Below are positions 8,432 through 17,349 of a stretch of 64,000 nt of DNA, piece by piece. The position numbers and the translations under genes were made by a program. The stretch's first letter is position 1; the number at the start of each line of letters is the position of its first letter. Under the pieces are notes generated by a model. That model saw nothing but the letters and a program-made list of their open reading frames with translations, was not told the origin of the DNA and made no database searches. This DNA comes from Nitrospira japonica (GTDB lineage: Bacteria; Nitrospirota; Thermodesulfovibrionia; UBA6902), in the NCBI GenBank assembly GCA_020723105.1, contig DYJL01000002.1:1-64000 (forward strand). The letters are read 5' to 3'.

Positions 8432-8712
8432 TGAGAGTCCCAAAAAGCTGGGTGCCTGTTATAGCAAAAGAAATCCTTGAAGAACTTTTGACGAGGAATA
8501 TGATCCAGTTGCAGGTGCCGAAAGAGAAAACCGCAGAACTGTTGCATGAACTCATGCTGGAAGAACTTATGGTAGAAGCCCGGCTTAATGAAGAAGTGCG
8601 GGAGATGCTGAAGAAATTTGATTCTGAGATAGCAAAGGGACGCCTTGATTACCGTAAGCTTTTTGAACTGACCAAGCAGAAACTTGTAAAGGAACGTAAT
8701 GTCGTTTTATGA
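8431..8712 (+). CDS. DUF507 family protein, first of a tandem pair
   Basis: A 93-aa, highly charged, mostly helical protein of the DUF507 family, whose function is unknown. It begins [20 protein letters not shown], and Lys/Glu-rich helices run to the C terminus. It overlaps rpsR (TAATG) and the next gene (ATGA), so it is translated with the ribosomal operon. It resembles the following protein (shared spacing of a K-(I/L)-E-L and helical core), which suggests an old tandem duplication. The operon position suggests a link to translation or single-stranded nucleic acid, but that is inference. Confidence 0.85.
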   Translation: MRVPKSWVPVIAKEILEELLTRNMIQLQVPKEKTAELLHELMLEELMVEARLNEEVREMLKKFDSEIAKGRLDYRKLFELTKQKLVKERNVVL

Positions 8713-8987
8713 AACTTTCTGATGATAAGATAAGTCATCTGACGCATGTTGTGCTGAAAGGACTTATTGAGAAAAAAGCGATTACTCTTCTTGCAGAAGA
8801 GAGCGTTGTCAGGCGTGAGATAAAAAGAGCTCTTGTTAAGGAATTAAAACTTGCCGAGAGCATAGACGAAGCCGTCAGGAAGAAACTCATGTCCTATTCA
8901 AAGAAAATTCCAGAGGGCACTTCTGAATGGGAAGTTCTTTATCATAAATTTTTTCAGGAAGAATCAGCAAAAAAGGGACGGGGATAG
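8709..8987 (+). CDS. DUF507 family protein, second of a tandem pair
   Basis: A 92-aa charged helical protein related to its upstream neighbour. It starts MKLSDDKISHLTHVVLKGLI with ATG overlapping the previous stop in an ATGA. Residues 13-60 hold the DUF507 helix pair, with the conserved basic stretch VVRREIKRALVKELKLAE. It is the last gene of the rpsF operon, ending 2 nt before the convergent lnt stop, without an obvious terminator. Function unknown. The two paralogues may form a heterodimer, which I propose from their coupling only. Confidence 0.85.
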   Translation: MKLSDDKISHLTHVVLKGLIEKKAITLLAEESVVRREIKRALVKELKLAESIDEAVRKKLMSYSKKIPEGTSEWEVLYHKFFQEESAKKGRG

Positions 8988-8989
8988 TT

Positions 8990-10537
8990 TTATTTGTTAT
9001 AACGTCTATTTTTTCCAGGAAAGAATTTGCCAATTAGCAGCAATGCCGAGTAGATTGTACATAAATAGGCAAACAGGTCGCCATATTTTGAATAGAAGCT
9101 TTTTTGGTTGCCGACCGATATATCATTTGTTAAAACTGCTTCTACAAAAATATCACTTTTCTGAGAGATTCTTCCTTTACTGTCAATAAAACCCGATATG
9201 CCAGTATTAGCTGCCCTGACAACAGGGGTCCTGTTTTCTACTGCTCTGAATACAGCCATTGAAAAATGCTGATAAGGTGCCGAGGTTCGGCCAAACCAGG
9301 CATCATTTGTTATTGTTACGAGCAGGTTGGCTCCCCTATCAGCGAATTTTCTGACAAGATCCGGGAAGATGATCTCGTAACAGATCAGATTTCCTATCTT
9401 TACAAGAGGTGTTTGCATAATAACAGGTTCTTTCCCTGGCATGAAATCACCAATGCCGACAGTTATTTTTTCGATAAAGGGGAAGAATTTTCTTAGAGGG
9501 ATATATTCGCCATATGGGACAAGATGTATTTTGTCATAGACTGATAAAATGTCCCCCTCTGGTGAAAGCAGGACGACACTGTTTGACAGGCGGCCCGCAG
9601 TTTTTTCAAGCATACTGCCAAAAAGCAGATGTACGCCAAGCTGTTTTTGAAAATTGGTAAGGTCCTGAGTGAGGACGCTGTCATAACCAAATATGAAAGG
9701 CACTGCGGTCTCGGGCCAGACAATTAAATCTGGAGCGACTTCTGATACGGAAAGGGAAAGCCGCTTGTAAGTGTCAATAACTTCCCTCTGAAATAGTGCT
9801 TCCCATTTTTTATCCTGGGAGATATTCCCTTGCATTATGCTGACTTTTATTTTCTGTCTGTTATCATTTTCTTTAAGTCTTTCATTTCCATAAAGGAATA
9901 CGCATGCAATAATAACAGAATAAAGTGCTACAGAAAACATGAGAGGCCACTTGGCAGACAGGGGAGTGTCTTTTATTTTTTGCGGCCAAAAGGCCATAAC
10001 ATCAAATAACATGCTATTTGATGCAGCTACGAGGAAAGACACCCCGTAAATTCCTGCTATATCAGCAACCTGAATAAATGATAAAAACTTATACTGGGAA
10101 TATCCCAATGAGGACCATGGAAAACCTAAAATGGGGGCCTGTGTTCGCATAAGCTCAAGTGTAACCCACAGAAAAGGGACTACTGAAATGGCGGGACGCA
10201 TAGAGTTTTTCATAATATAATTGAACAACACAGAAAATATGCCTGTATAAGCGGCAAGATAGAGACAAAGAAGGATGAGTATCAAGGCGCTTAGAGGCGC
10301 TGCAACGTAACCATAATAATGCATGGAATAGAAAACCCAGTATACGGTTCCAAGAAAACAAACAAGGCCAGATGTTATCCCAAGTAAAAAAGAAGTTCTG
10401 GTATTATTCCTCTGCAGAGCTATGAGAAGGGGAACAAGGGCAACCCATGCGAGAGACGAAAACTCAAATGGGGGAAATGCAAATACAAGCAGAAGTCCTG
10501 AGGTTATTGACAGTATGATATCTGTCTTTTTTGCCAT
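8990..10537 (-). CDS. lnt: Apolipoprotein N-acyltransferase
   Basis: A 515-aa inner-membrane enzyme that adds the third acyl chain to bacterial lipoproteins. About six to eight helices occupy residues 1-215. A periplasmic nitrilase-like domain follows, with the catalytic triad visible: Glu in VWPETAVPF, Lys in YDKIHLVPYGEYIPL and Cys in NLICYEIIFPD. A C-terminal helix ends the protein. Its presence shows a diderm cell with triacylated lipoproteins, consistent with the lipoproteins predicted elsewhere in the window. It is a single gene on the minus strand, convergent with the rpsF operon. Confidence 0.96.
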   Translation of the reverse strand: MAKKTDIILSITSGLLLVFAFPPFEFSSLAWVALVPLLIALQRNNTRTSFLLGITSGLVCFLGTVYWVFYSMHYYGYVAAPLSALILILLCLYLAAYTGIFSVLFNYIMKNSMRPAISVVPFLWVTLELMRTQAPILGFPWSSLGYSQYKFLSFIQVADIAGIYGVSFLVAASNSMLFDVMAFWPQKIKDTPLSAKWPLMFSVALYSVIIACVFLYGNERLKENDNRQKIKVSIMQGNISQDKKWEALFQREVIDTYKRLSLSVSEVAPDLIVWPETAVPFIFGYDSVLTQDLTNFQKQLGVHLLFGSMLEKTAGRLSNSVVLLSPEGDILSVYDKIHLVPYGEYIPLRKFFPFIEKITVGIGDFMPGKEPVIMQTPLVKIGNLICYEIIFPDLVRKFADRGANLLVTITNDAWFGRTSAPYQHFSMAVFRAVENRTPVVRAANTGISGFIDSKGRISQKSDIFVEAVLTNDISVGNQKSFYSKYGDLFAYLCTIYSALLLIGKFFPGKNRRYNK

Positions 10538-10596
10538 AATATGCCTGTCATGATAAAAACCGTTTCAACTTTCAATTGTTTTACGGAGCAAATATG

Positions 10597-10626
10597 TTGA
10601 CAATTAAAAAAAATATCGGTTATAGT
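10597..10626 (+). promoter_or_regulatory. Promoter of tRNA-Phe
   Basis: A perfect TTGACA (10597-10602) lies 18 nt before TATAGT (10621-10626), or 17 nt before the overlapping TTATAG. The mature tRNA starts at 10635, about 8 nt beyond the -10 box, so transcription would start at or just before the tRNA 5' end. Confidence 0.7.
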
Positions 10627-10634
10627 TTTACCTC

Positions 10635-10710
10635 GGGCAGTTAGCTCAGTCGGTAGAGCAAGGGACTGAAAATCCCTGTGTCCGCAGTTCGATTCTGCGA
10701 CTGCCCACCA
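10635..10710 (+). tRNA. tRNA-Phe (GAA anticodon)
   Basis: A full cloverleaf. The acceptor stem GGGCAGT pairs with ACTGCCC and the discriminator A and encoded CCA end at 10710. The D arm is GCTC...GAGC. The anticodon stem AGGGA/TCCCT encloses CTGAAAA with anticodon GAA at 10668-10670, reading Phe codons. The T arm contains GTTCGATTC. CCA is genome-encoded. The tRNA stands alone between lnt and a glnQ-type gene. Confidence 0.97.
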
Positions 10711-10757
10711 CTTAATCCTGTCTTTTCCCAGAAAAAATCAGCTTAAAAATGTAAGTA

Positions 10758-11516
10758 TCAGATTTCCTCTTTGGGCTCATGGAAAATGGGAATATGGAAG
10801 ACCTTACTCATGAATTCTCTGGTCCTTTGATGTTTCGGGTTAACGAATATATCGGGAGGGCTGCCTATCTCAAGAATTTCACCATCATCCATGAATACAA
10901 CTCTATCAGCAACTTTTTGTGCAAATCCTATTTCATGGGTTACGACAACCATTGTCATGCCTTCCTTTGCAAGTGAAATCATTACATCAAGGACGTCATT
11001 TATCAGCTCTGGATCCAGAGCTGATGTCGGTTCATCAAAAAGCATCACCTTAGGCTCCATAGCGAGGCTGCGTGCAATAGCAACACGCTGCTGTTCGCCG
11101 CCTGACAGCTGTGAAGGGAAAGCATTCTGTCTGTGCTCAAGGCCAACTTTTTCGAGTAATTTGACAGCCCGTTCTCTTGACTGTTTTTTATTCAATCCTC
11201 TTACCTTGCGCGGTGCTAATGTGATATTTTTTAGAGCGGTTTTGTGGGGATAAAGATTGAAATGCTGGAAAACCATGCCTACTTCAGCTCTAAGTGCAGT
11301 CAGGTTAGTTTTTGGATCCGAGAGATATCTGTTGTCTACAATTATCTCGCCGTCATCTATTGATTCAATCTTGTTTATGGTTCTAAGAAGGGTGCTTTTA
11401 CCTGCCCCGCTCGGTCCGCAGATTACAACAACTTCACCTTTAGTAATCTCCAGATTGATATTTTTCAGAACGTGATGATTATTAAACCATTTATTGGCGT
11501 TAATAAATTTAATCAA
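10758..11516 (-). CDS. glnQ: Polar amino acid ABC transporter ATP-binding protein (GlnQ-type)
   Basis: A 252-aa cytosolic ATPase. Walker A is GPSGAGKST (about residues 34-42), the Q-loop lies in [13 protein letters not shown], the ABC signature is [15 protein letters not shown] (about residues 140-154) and Walker B is [12 protein letters not shown], followed by the switch His in VVTHEIGFA. The overall match is to the GlnQ/HisP group that powers amino acid uptake. No permease or substrate-binding gene is adjacent on either side, so it is an orphan here; partners may be elsewhere. The specific substrate cannot be read from the ATPase. Confidence 0.85.
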   Translation of the reverse strand: MIKFINANKWFNNHHVLKNINLEITKGEVVVICGPSGAGKSTLLRTINKIESIDDGEIIVDNRYLSDPKTNLTALRAEVGMVFQHFNLYPHKTALKNITLAPRKVRGLNKKQSRERAVKLLEKVGLEHRQNAFPSQLSGGEQQRVAIARSLAMEPKVMLFDEPTSALDPELINDVLDVMISLAKEGMTMVVVTHEIGFAQKVADRVVFMDDGEILEIGSPPDIFVNPKHQRTREFMSKVFHIPIFHEPKEEI

Positions 11517-11671
11517 TACGTTAGGCCGCTCCTGTTATTGAATAGAGGGGTTCAAACTATTTGCGTCTTAAGGCAAATTTTATTATTTCACAACATCTGT
11601 TTTTTGTCAACGTAACTTCAAGGAGTCATAACATGTCATCTCTCAACTTGTTATGAGCTATTGTCGTAAAA

Positions 11672-12871
11672 CTATTTTCGATTATAATGCATGTTGAATT
11701 TACAGAGTTTCTTGGCTGTAAATCTGACCAGTTCGGACAGATAGGCTGCTCCCACTCTTAATACCTCTTCATCAAAATCAAATCTTGGACTGTGTGATGG
11801 TATATTCCCATGTCCTTCTGTTGCCCCGCCAAATCTGACAAAACATCCTGGTATTTTCTGCAGATAATAAGCAAAGTCCTCCCCGCCGAGACTCGGCAAC
11901 GGGATTGAAATAACGTTTTTCCTGCCTAAAAGTTCTTCAGCCACATGTCTTGCGAATCCGCATGCCTTCTTTTCATTTATTACAGGCGGATAACCAGGTT
12001 TGAGGGACCATGTTATTTTTGCATCATGGAGAATTGATAATGAATCAGTCAGGTTTTTAATACTGGCGATTAGTTGAGCTCTTATTGATTCATCAGTAGT
12101 CCGGATCGTTCCTTTAAGTACAGCTTTTTCTGCAATTGCATTATATACGGTTCCGGATTTCAGGTAACCGATGGATATTACAGCAGGATAGAGAGGGTCT
12201 GTTTTTCTTGAGATAATAGTCTGTATATCCATAACAAGTTTACTTGCAAGTAACAGGGCATCTACTGTCTCATGTGGTCTGGCAGCATGACCGCCCCGAC
12301 CCTTAATTTTAATATCAAAGGCGTCTGTATATGCAGTGTGTATGCCAGTTTTTATGCCGATTTCGCCGACATGATAATGTCTTTCAATATGACCGCCGAA
12401 GATCATATCAACTCCTTCAAGAATGCCTTCTTCAATCATGGGCTTTGCTCCGCCTTCACCTTCCTCGGCAGGTTGAAATATGAATGCCACATTACTGGCA
12501 GGAGGGTTTTCTTTCAGGAGCGCTGCAGCGCCTAATACAATTGCAATATGGCCGTCATGCCCGCAGGCATGCATTAGCCCTGAAACCCTGGAGGAAAAGG
12601 GAAGGCCTGTTTCTTCAGTTATCGGTAATGCATCCATATCAGCCCTCAGCGCAATGACAGGCGCCTTTTCATCAACCATTAGTTTCCCCACAACGCCGGT
12701 TTTAGTAACGCCTGTTTTATGCTTGATTCCAAGTTTCCTGAGTTTACTGGAAATAAGTTTAGCCGTTTTTTCTTCCTTAAATCCTAATTCGGGCCACTGA
12801 TGAATAGTTCTGCGTATAGAGCGCATCCATTCAAACAGTCCGTCGCTTACTATTTCTTTTACTCTGCTCAT
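11672..12871 (-). CDS. M20D-family amidohydrolase (hippurate hydrolase / N-acyl amino acid deacylase type)
   Basis: A 399-aa cytosolic metallohydrolase. Zinc-site and catalytic motifs are visible: MHACGHDGHIAIVLGAA (about residues 101-117), FIFQPAEEGEGGA (about residues 130-142) with the catalytic Glu, a His in FGGHIE and the late GGEDFAYYL. A lid domain lies in between. The family cleaves N-acyl or other amide bonds of amino acids and related compounds; the real substrate is not evident. The gene ends after about 396 normal residues with a short basic tail (NMHYNRK). recN starts 13 nt upstream on the same strand, so the two may share a transcript. Confidence 0.85.
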   Translation of the reverse strand: MSRVKEIVSDGLFEWMRSIRRTIHQWPELGFKEEKTAKLISSKLRKLGIKHKTGVTKTGVVGKLMVDEKAPVIALRADMDALPITEETGLPFSSRVSGLMHACGHDGHIAIVLGAAALLKENPPASNVAFIFQPAEEGEGGAKPMIEEGILEGVDMIFGGHIERHYHVGEIGIKTGIHTAYTDAFDIKIKGRGGHAARPHETVDALLLASKLVMDIQTIISRKTDPLYPAVISIGYLKSGTVYNAIAEKAVLKGTIRTTDESIRAQLIASIKNLTDSLSILHDAKITWSLKPGYPPVINEKKACGFARHVAEELLGRKNVISIPLPSLGGEDFAYYLQKIPGCFVRFGGATEGHGNIPSHSPRFDFDEEVLRVGAAYLSELVRFTAKKLCKFNMHYNRK

Positions 12872-12884
12872 TTACATCAACTCC

Positions 12885-14576
12885 CTATTTGCTTTTTTTG
12901 AGTATTTCTTTTGCATGTTTTAATGAGACCTCGGATATTTTACCGCTTAACATACGGGCGATTTCTGCGGTTCGTTCATCTTTTTCAATTCTGGTTACTT
13001 CAACAATTGTTCTTTCTTTTCTGACTTTCTTTTCAATTTTCAGATGTCTGTCAGCATATGCTGCTATCTGGGGAAGATGGGTAATGCATATTATCTGATG
13101 GTGCGATGAAAGATGCTTTAGTTTCTGTCCAACGGTTTCTGCAGTTTTGCCGCCGATGCCTGCATCAATCTCATCAAAAATAAGGACGGGAATATTATCT
13201 CCTTTTGCCATGATACTCTTTAATGCAAGCATTATTCTTGAGAGTTCCCCGCCCGAGGCTGTTTTGGATAAGGGTTTAAGGTTTTCACCGATGTTGGGGG
13301 AGATTAAAAATTCAATGCTGTCAATCCCTTTCTGAGACGCTTTCAGGCCGTCTGTTGTATCATCACCTTTTTCCTGTTCGATAAGAATTGAAAATCTTGC
13401 ATTTATCATTGATAATTCCGAAAGCTGCAAGACCACTTCCGCTTCTATTTTCTTTGCCATTGACACCCTTTTTTTTGATAGACTATGCGCCGTTTCTGTC
13501 AAATCATGTTTGATTCTTTCAAGTTCTTTTTGCAATCCTTCCAGTTCTTCTTCTGCATGCTGAAGTTTCTCAATTTCAACGGCAGCCCTGTCCCTGTAAT
13601 CAAGAATTTCCTGAATACTGCTGCCATACTTTCTTTTCAGGCTTTTTATCAATTCAAGCCGGTCCTGTAATTGTTCAAACCGGTCAGGATCATAGTTTAG
13701 ATTGTCTTTGTAATCCCGCAGAAAATATCCTGTTTCTTCAAGCAGGGGAAGGGCGTTTTCAACCGCCTTAAGAGCGTCATTTGCCTTTGAATCAATACTG
13801 GATATTTCTCTTAACGAATTTAGTATGCCGGAAAGTCTGGTGATGCAGGCTGAATCCGATGAGTAAAGAGCATCATATGTTTCATTGGCAAGTTCTGCAA
13901 GGCGGCTGGCATGGCCTAATATTTTTATCTCATCTGCAAGCTCTTCTTCCTCAGAGGTATTTAAATTTGCAGACTCAATCTCACTTGTCTGATACCTGAG
14001 AAGGTCCAGCTTTTGAGCCTTTTCTTTTTCTTCAAGAATGAGTTTGGAAGTCTGTTGTCTTAAGGCATATAGTGAATTATACATTTTTCTTACGTCTTGC
14101 CTGATTCCAAGAAATCCGCCATATGCATCCAGTAAATCCAGTTGTTTGTCTGACGCTAACAGAGATTGATGCTCATATTGTCCATGTACGTCAATAATGC
14201 TCTTGCTGATATCAGAGAGGGTTTGTACATTCACCATGGATCCGTTAACAAAAGCGCGGCTTTTTCCCTGTGTTGAGATAATTCTTTTCAGTATCAGACC
14301 TTCGTCAATATTGATTCCAAAATCTTTAAGAAATTGTGTGGTGGCAGGTTGCAGCAGCTCCGGAGATATGTCAAAAAAGGCGGCAACAACAGCTTCCTTT
14401 TCTCCGCTTCTGACGATTTCATTTGTTGCCCTTTCTCCGAGGGTCAAACACAGTGCGTCAATAATTATGGATTTCCCTGCGCCTGTTTCTCCTGTGATGA
14501 CATTAAAGCCTTCTCCAAATTCCATATTTACATCATCAATAATGGAAAAGTTTTTAATGTGAAGCACTCGCAGCAT
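12885..14576 (-). CDS. recN: DNA repair protein RecN
   Basis: A 563-aa SMC-like ATPase for double-strand break repair. It begins MLRVLHIKNFSIIDDVNMEF and has Walker A GETGAGKS near residue 31. Long coiled-coil segments occupy roughly residues 150-370. The C-terminal half carries the signature LSRIMLALKSIM and Walker B LIFDEIDAGIGGKTAE, followed by ICITHLPQIAAYADRHLKIE, the RecN-specific D-loop/H-loop region. Length is normal for the family. It is upstream of the M20 amidohydrolase with a 13-nt gap. Confidence 0.95.
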   Translation of the reverse strand: MLRVLHIKNFSIIDDVNMEFGEGFNVITGETGAGKSIIIDALCLTLGERATNEIVRSGEKEAVVAAFFDISPELLQPATTQFLKDFGINIDEGLILKRIISTQGKSRAFVNGSMVNVQTLSDISKSIIDVHGQYEHQSLLASDKQLDLLDAYGGFLGIRQDVRKMYNSLYALRQQTSKLILEEKEKAQKLDLLRYQTSEIESANLNTSEEEELADEIKILGHASRLAELANETYDALYSSDSACITRLSGILNSLREISSIDSKANDALKAVENALPLLEETGYFLRDYKDNLNYDPDRFEQLQDRLELIKSLKRKYGSSIQEILDYRDRAAVEIEKLQHAEEELEGLQKELERIKHDLTETAHSLSKKRVSMAKKIEAEVVLQLSELSMINARFSILIEQEKGDDTTDGLKASQKGIDSIEFLISPNIGENLKPLSKTASGGELSRIMLALKSIMAKGDNIPVLIFDEIDAGIGGKTAETVGQKLKHLSSHHQIICITHLPQIAAYADRHLKIEKKVRKERTIVEVTRIEKDERTAEIARMLSGKISEVSLKHAKEILKKSK

Positions 14577-14669
14577 GTTCTATTATATCCACAGCTTGTG
14601 CAGATTGCACAGATTTTTTTTGAGCCTTAATTAACTCAAGAAGGGTTGTTGCAGGAAGCAGTGTGGACC

Positions 14670-17219
14670 CTAAATCTGCTTTAATTCCGGGGCAGGTTTC
14701 CCTATATGGTATCCCTGGGCAAAATCAAGTCCCATAAGTTCAACAACGTTAAGAATTTCCTCATCCTCAACATATTCAGCAACAGTCTTGATGCCAACTT
14801 GTGCAGTAAATGTGGCAATGCTGTTTACTATGGCCTTATTCACTTCATTTCCGCTTCCAATTATGTTCCTTATAAAATCGCCTTCGACTTTTATAAAGTC
14901 AATGGGGAAGAGTTTTATATACTGGAATGAAGAAAATCCGGACCCAAAGTCATCAATTGCAAATTTGAAACCTTCAAACTTGAGATCCAGAACGAATCTC
15001 TCCAGGAGAGTAAGGTTTCTTACAGTATCCCGTTCTGTTATTTCAAAGACCACCCTTGACGGGTTTATATTATAATTTCTTACCATGTTCCGGATATTCG
15101 GCAGGAACTCGGAGAATATCAGGGCCTTCGGCGATATATTAATGAACAGGTTGCCGGCATAATTCATCTCCGATGCCTTTATAAAAACTTTTTCCATAAG
15201 TATGGAATCCATCTTGTTTATTACCCCGATGTCAGTTGCCAGATCAATAAACTCTGCAGCAGTCATTGTTTTATCGTCAAGCTCAATCCTCATGAGAGTC
15301 TCGTACGCCTCAATCTTCTTGGTTTTTACGTTCATAATAGGCTGAAAATGCGGGATGATTCTCTTTTCATCTATGGCGTTCATGATTATAATGTTCTTTT
15401 CGCTTATATGTTTAAAGACATCAGCTATTTCTTCAGAAGTCGGGATAACAATCCTGTCTTTTCCTGAGGATTTTGCACTGCCTACCATATTGTCTGCGAG
15501 GAGGAATAAGTCTCTTGGCGAGCTGGCATGATTGGGGAATACAGCAATACCAATGGAGACCGTGGCCTTTACAATAACCCCGTCCGGCGCTTTAAGCGAG
15601 AATTCTTTTATGGCTTCCTTAATCCTTTTTGCAACAAGGAAGGCATGCTCTTCATCAGAATCCAGAATTATGCCTGCAAATTCATCCCCGCCATATCTTG
15701 CTACTATATCTTCTTTTCTGAAAATGTCTCTTACAGTGGAACTGACGCCCTGAAGAAATTTATCGCCAAAGATATGCCCGTACACATCATTTATAACTTT
15801 GAAGTTGTCAATGTCAATCACTAACACCGAGAATTTATAGTTGTGTCTCTTCGCCCGTTCTGCTTCATAATCCAGTAGTTCCCAGAATACCCTCTGGTTG
15901 AAGAGGTTTGTAAGGGGGTCTCTCGTTGCGTAATATTCAAGATCCCTTGTGTATTTATATATGGCCTTTACAGAACCGACAACATTCAGCAATGTTGTAA
16001 GGACCCCTTCTATCACAAGCGCCCTTGTAGGGTCAAAAGAGAGGTCTACATTGACTCCGATCCCGATGATTCCGCCAATCCTTGGAGAGTCGAGTATAAG
16101 GGTTTTTGTCTGCATCTCCAGGGTATCCTCATTAAGTTCTGGTAAATTGGCTAACGGAAGCACGACATTGTGGACAATATTTAATCCGTTCAGATTCCCG
16201 AAGTAAGGATGCGACATGAGTTTCAGTTTTATTATTCTCTCAGTGGTTTCTCTGGTGTTTTGGGAAGGAGTATTTCTCCAGAATATTTCGATATCATAAG
16301 TCTCGTCATTCATTACAAACAGGGAGAAAAGACAATAGGCCTCCATTATCCTGTTAATCTCTATCAGTATATGTTTAATGTGGTCTTTCCAGTCTTTTAC
16401 CAGTTCAGAAGTTATTATGAATTTCTCAAGCAGTCTTATCTCAAATTCCAGAATGTCTTTGTCTATTGCGGTTTCCCTTAGTCTTAAAACCGTTTTCTTT
16501 AATCCTTCAAAGAGGGTGTTGAATTCTCTGAAAGTAAGGTCCACATCGTTCATTGCAAGGAGTTTGAGATCTTTTACGCTGTTTATGCTTTCTATCCTTT
16601 TTTGCAGCTTGCTTACGGATCTCGTTATCTTTCTGGAGACTATTCCGGAGACGATCAGGGCCCCAAGTATTGGTACAGGAAAGATCAACAGCAGAATCAT
16701 CTGGATCTTTTTGTTGCCCTCACTAATAGTAACAGACAAATCATTTGTTATATCTATAATTCCAAGGACGTCGCCTGTGCTGGCATTTGTATGGCATGTA
16801 AGACACTCTGTTTTGGCTTTCAGGGGATATATATATCTTATAGTGTTATCTGTTTCCAGGGCCTTCTCATCGCCGGTATGAAAAACCTCAAGCGCCTCTT
16901 TATCCATAACAGCCTGCTTGATCCTTCCATGAGACTTCTCAACTACCTCGCCCCGAAATACCTCTACAGAATAATGTGCCTTCTTAAACAGCTCCCTGTT
17001 GCTCTCCAAAACGTCTTTTACTTCATTTCGGTTCCATCCCTTTTTCATTACATGAAAGATGGTGTTAGAGGTTGTGTCAGCAATATTTTTTGATATGTCT
17101 TTGGCTTCAGTCCTTACATTATTTCCGTTCATGTAGGAGATAGCAAAATATACAATTGAGAACATGGTTACAGTCCCAATTATCGTTCCTACAACTATGA
17201 AGTTCTTTAATCCTTTCAA
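14670..17219 (-). CDS. Membrane c-di-GMP enzyme: heme-binding periplasmic sensor, GAF-like, GGDEF and EAL domains
   Basis: An 849-aa signalling protein. A first helix (residues 8-28) is followed by a periplasmic domain resembling DUF3365/Tll0287-like sensors with a c-type heme motif CLTCH at residues 139-143, then a second helix (173-195), a HAMP-like linker and a GAF-like region (about 260-415). GGDEF lies at residues 510-514, with an RKED inhibitory I-site (501-504) five residues before it. The C-terminal EAL domain reads ETL at 640-642 instead of EAL, but keeps NIS, EITE, DDFG and the late AEYVE motifs. It may both make and degrade c-di-GMP in response to redox state or a gas ligand. The start is TTG. 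It appears monocistronic. Confidence 0.88.
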   Translation of the reverse strand: MKGLKNFIVVGTIIGTVTMFSIVYFAISYMNGNNVRTEAKDISKNIADTTSNTIFHVMKKGWNRNEVKDVLESNRELFKKAHYSVEVFRGEVVEKSHGRIKQAVMDKEALEVFHTGDEKALETDNTIRYIYPLKAKTECLTCHTNASTGDVLGIIDITNDLSVTISEGNKKIQMILLLIFPVPILGALIVSGIVSRKITRSVSKLQKRIESINSVKDLKLLAMNDVDLTFREFNTLFEGLKKTVLRLRETAIDKDILEFEIRLLEKFIITSELVKDWKDHIKHILIEINRIMEAYCLFSLFVMNDETYDIEIFWRNTPSQNTRETTERIIKLKLMSHPYFGNLNGLNIVHNVVLPLANLPELNEDTLEMQTKTLILDSPRIGGIIGIGVNVDLSFDPTRALVIEGVLTTLLNVVGSVKAIYKYTRDLEYYATRDPLTNLFNQRVFWELLDYEAERAKRHNYKFSVLVIDIDNFKVINDVYGHIFGDKFLQGVSSTVRDIFRKEDIVARYGGDEFAGIILDSDEEHAFLVAKRIKEAIKEFSLKAPDGVIVKATVSIGIAVFPNHASSPRDLFLLADNMVGSAKSSGKDRIVIPTSEEIADVFKHISEKNIIIMNAIDEKRIIPHFQPIMNVKTKKIEAYETLMRIELDDKTMTAAEFIDLATDIGVINKMDSILMEKVFIKASEMNYAGNLFINISPKALIFSEFLPNIRNMVRNYNINPSRVVFEITERDTVRNLTLLERFVLDLKFEGFKFAIDDFGSGFSSFQYIKLFPIDFIKVEGDFIRNIIGSGNEVNKAIVNSIATFTAQVGIKTVAEYVEDEEILNVVELMGLDFAQGYHIGKPAPELKQI

Positions 17220-17349
17220 ACAAGATCCCCTTTAAGCTATTTAAAAATGTTCATAAGTATATCAACCCATGTAAAGAAAATCTACACAAATTTTTCACAC
17301 CACTGCCTATTAAATGCCAGGCTGCTATATAATATATTCCTGAGGATTG

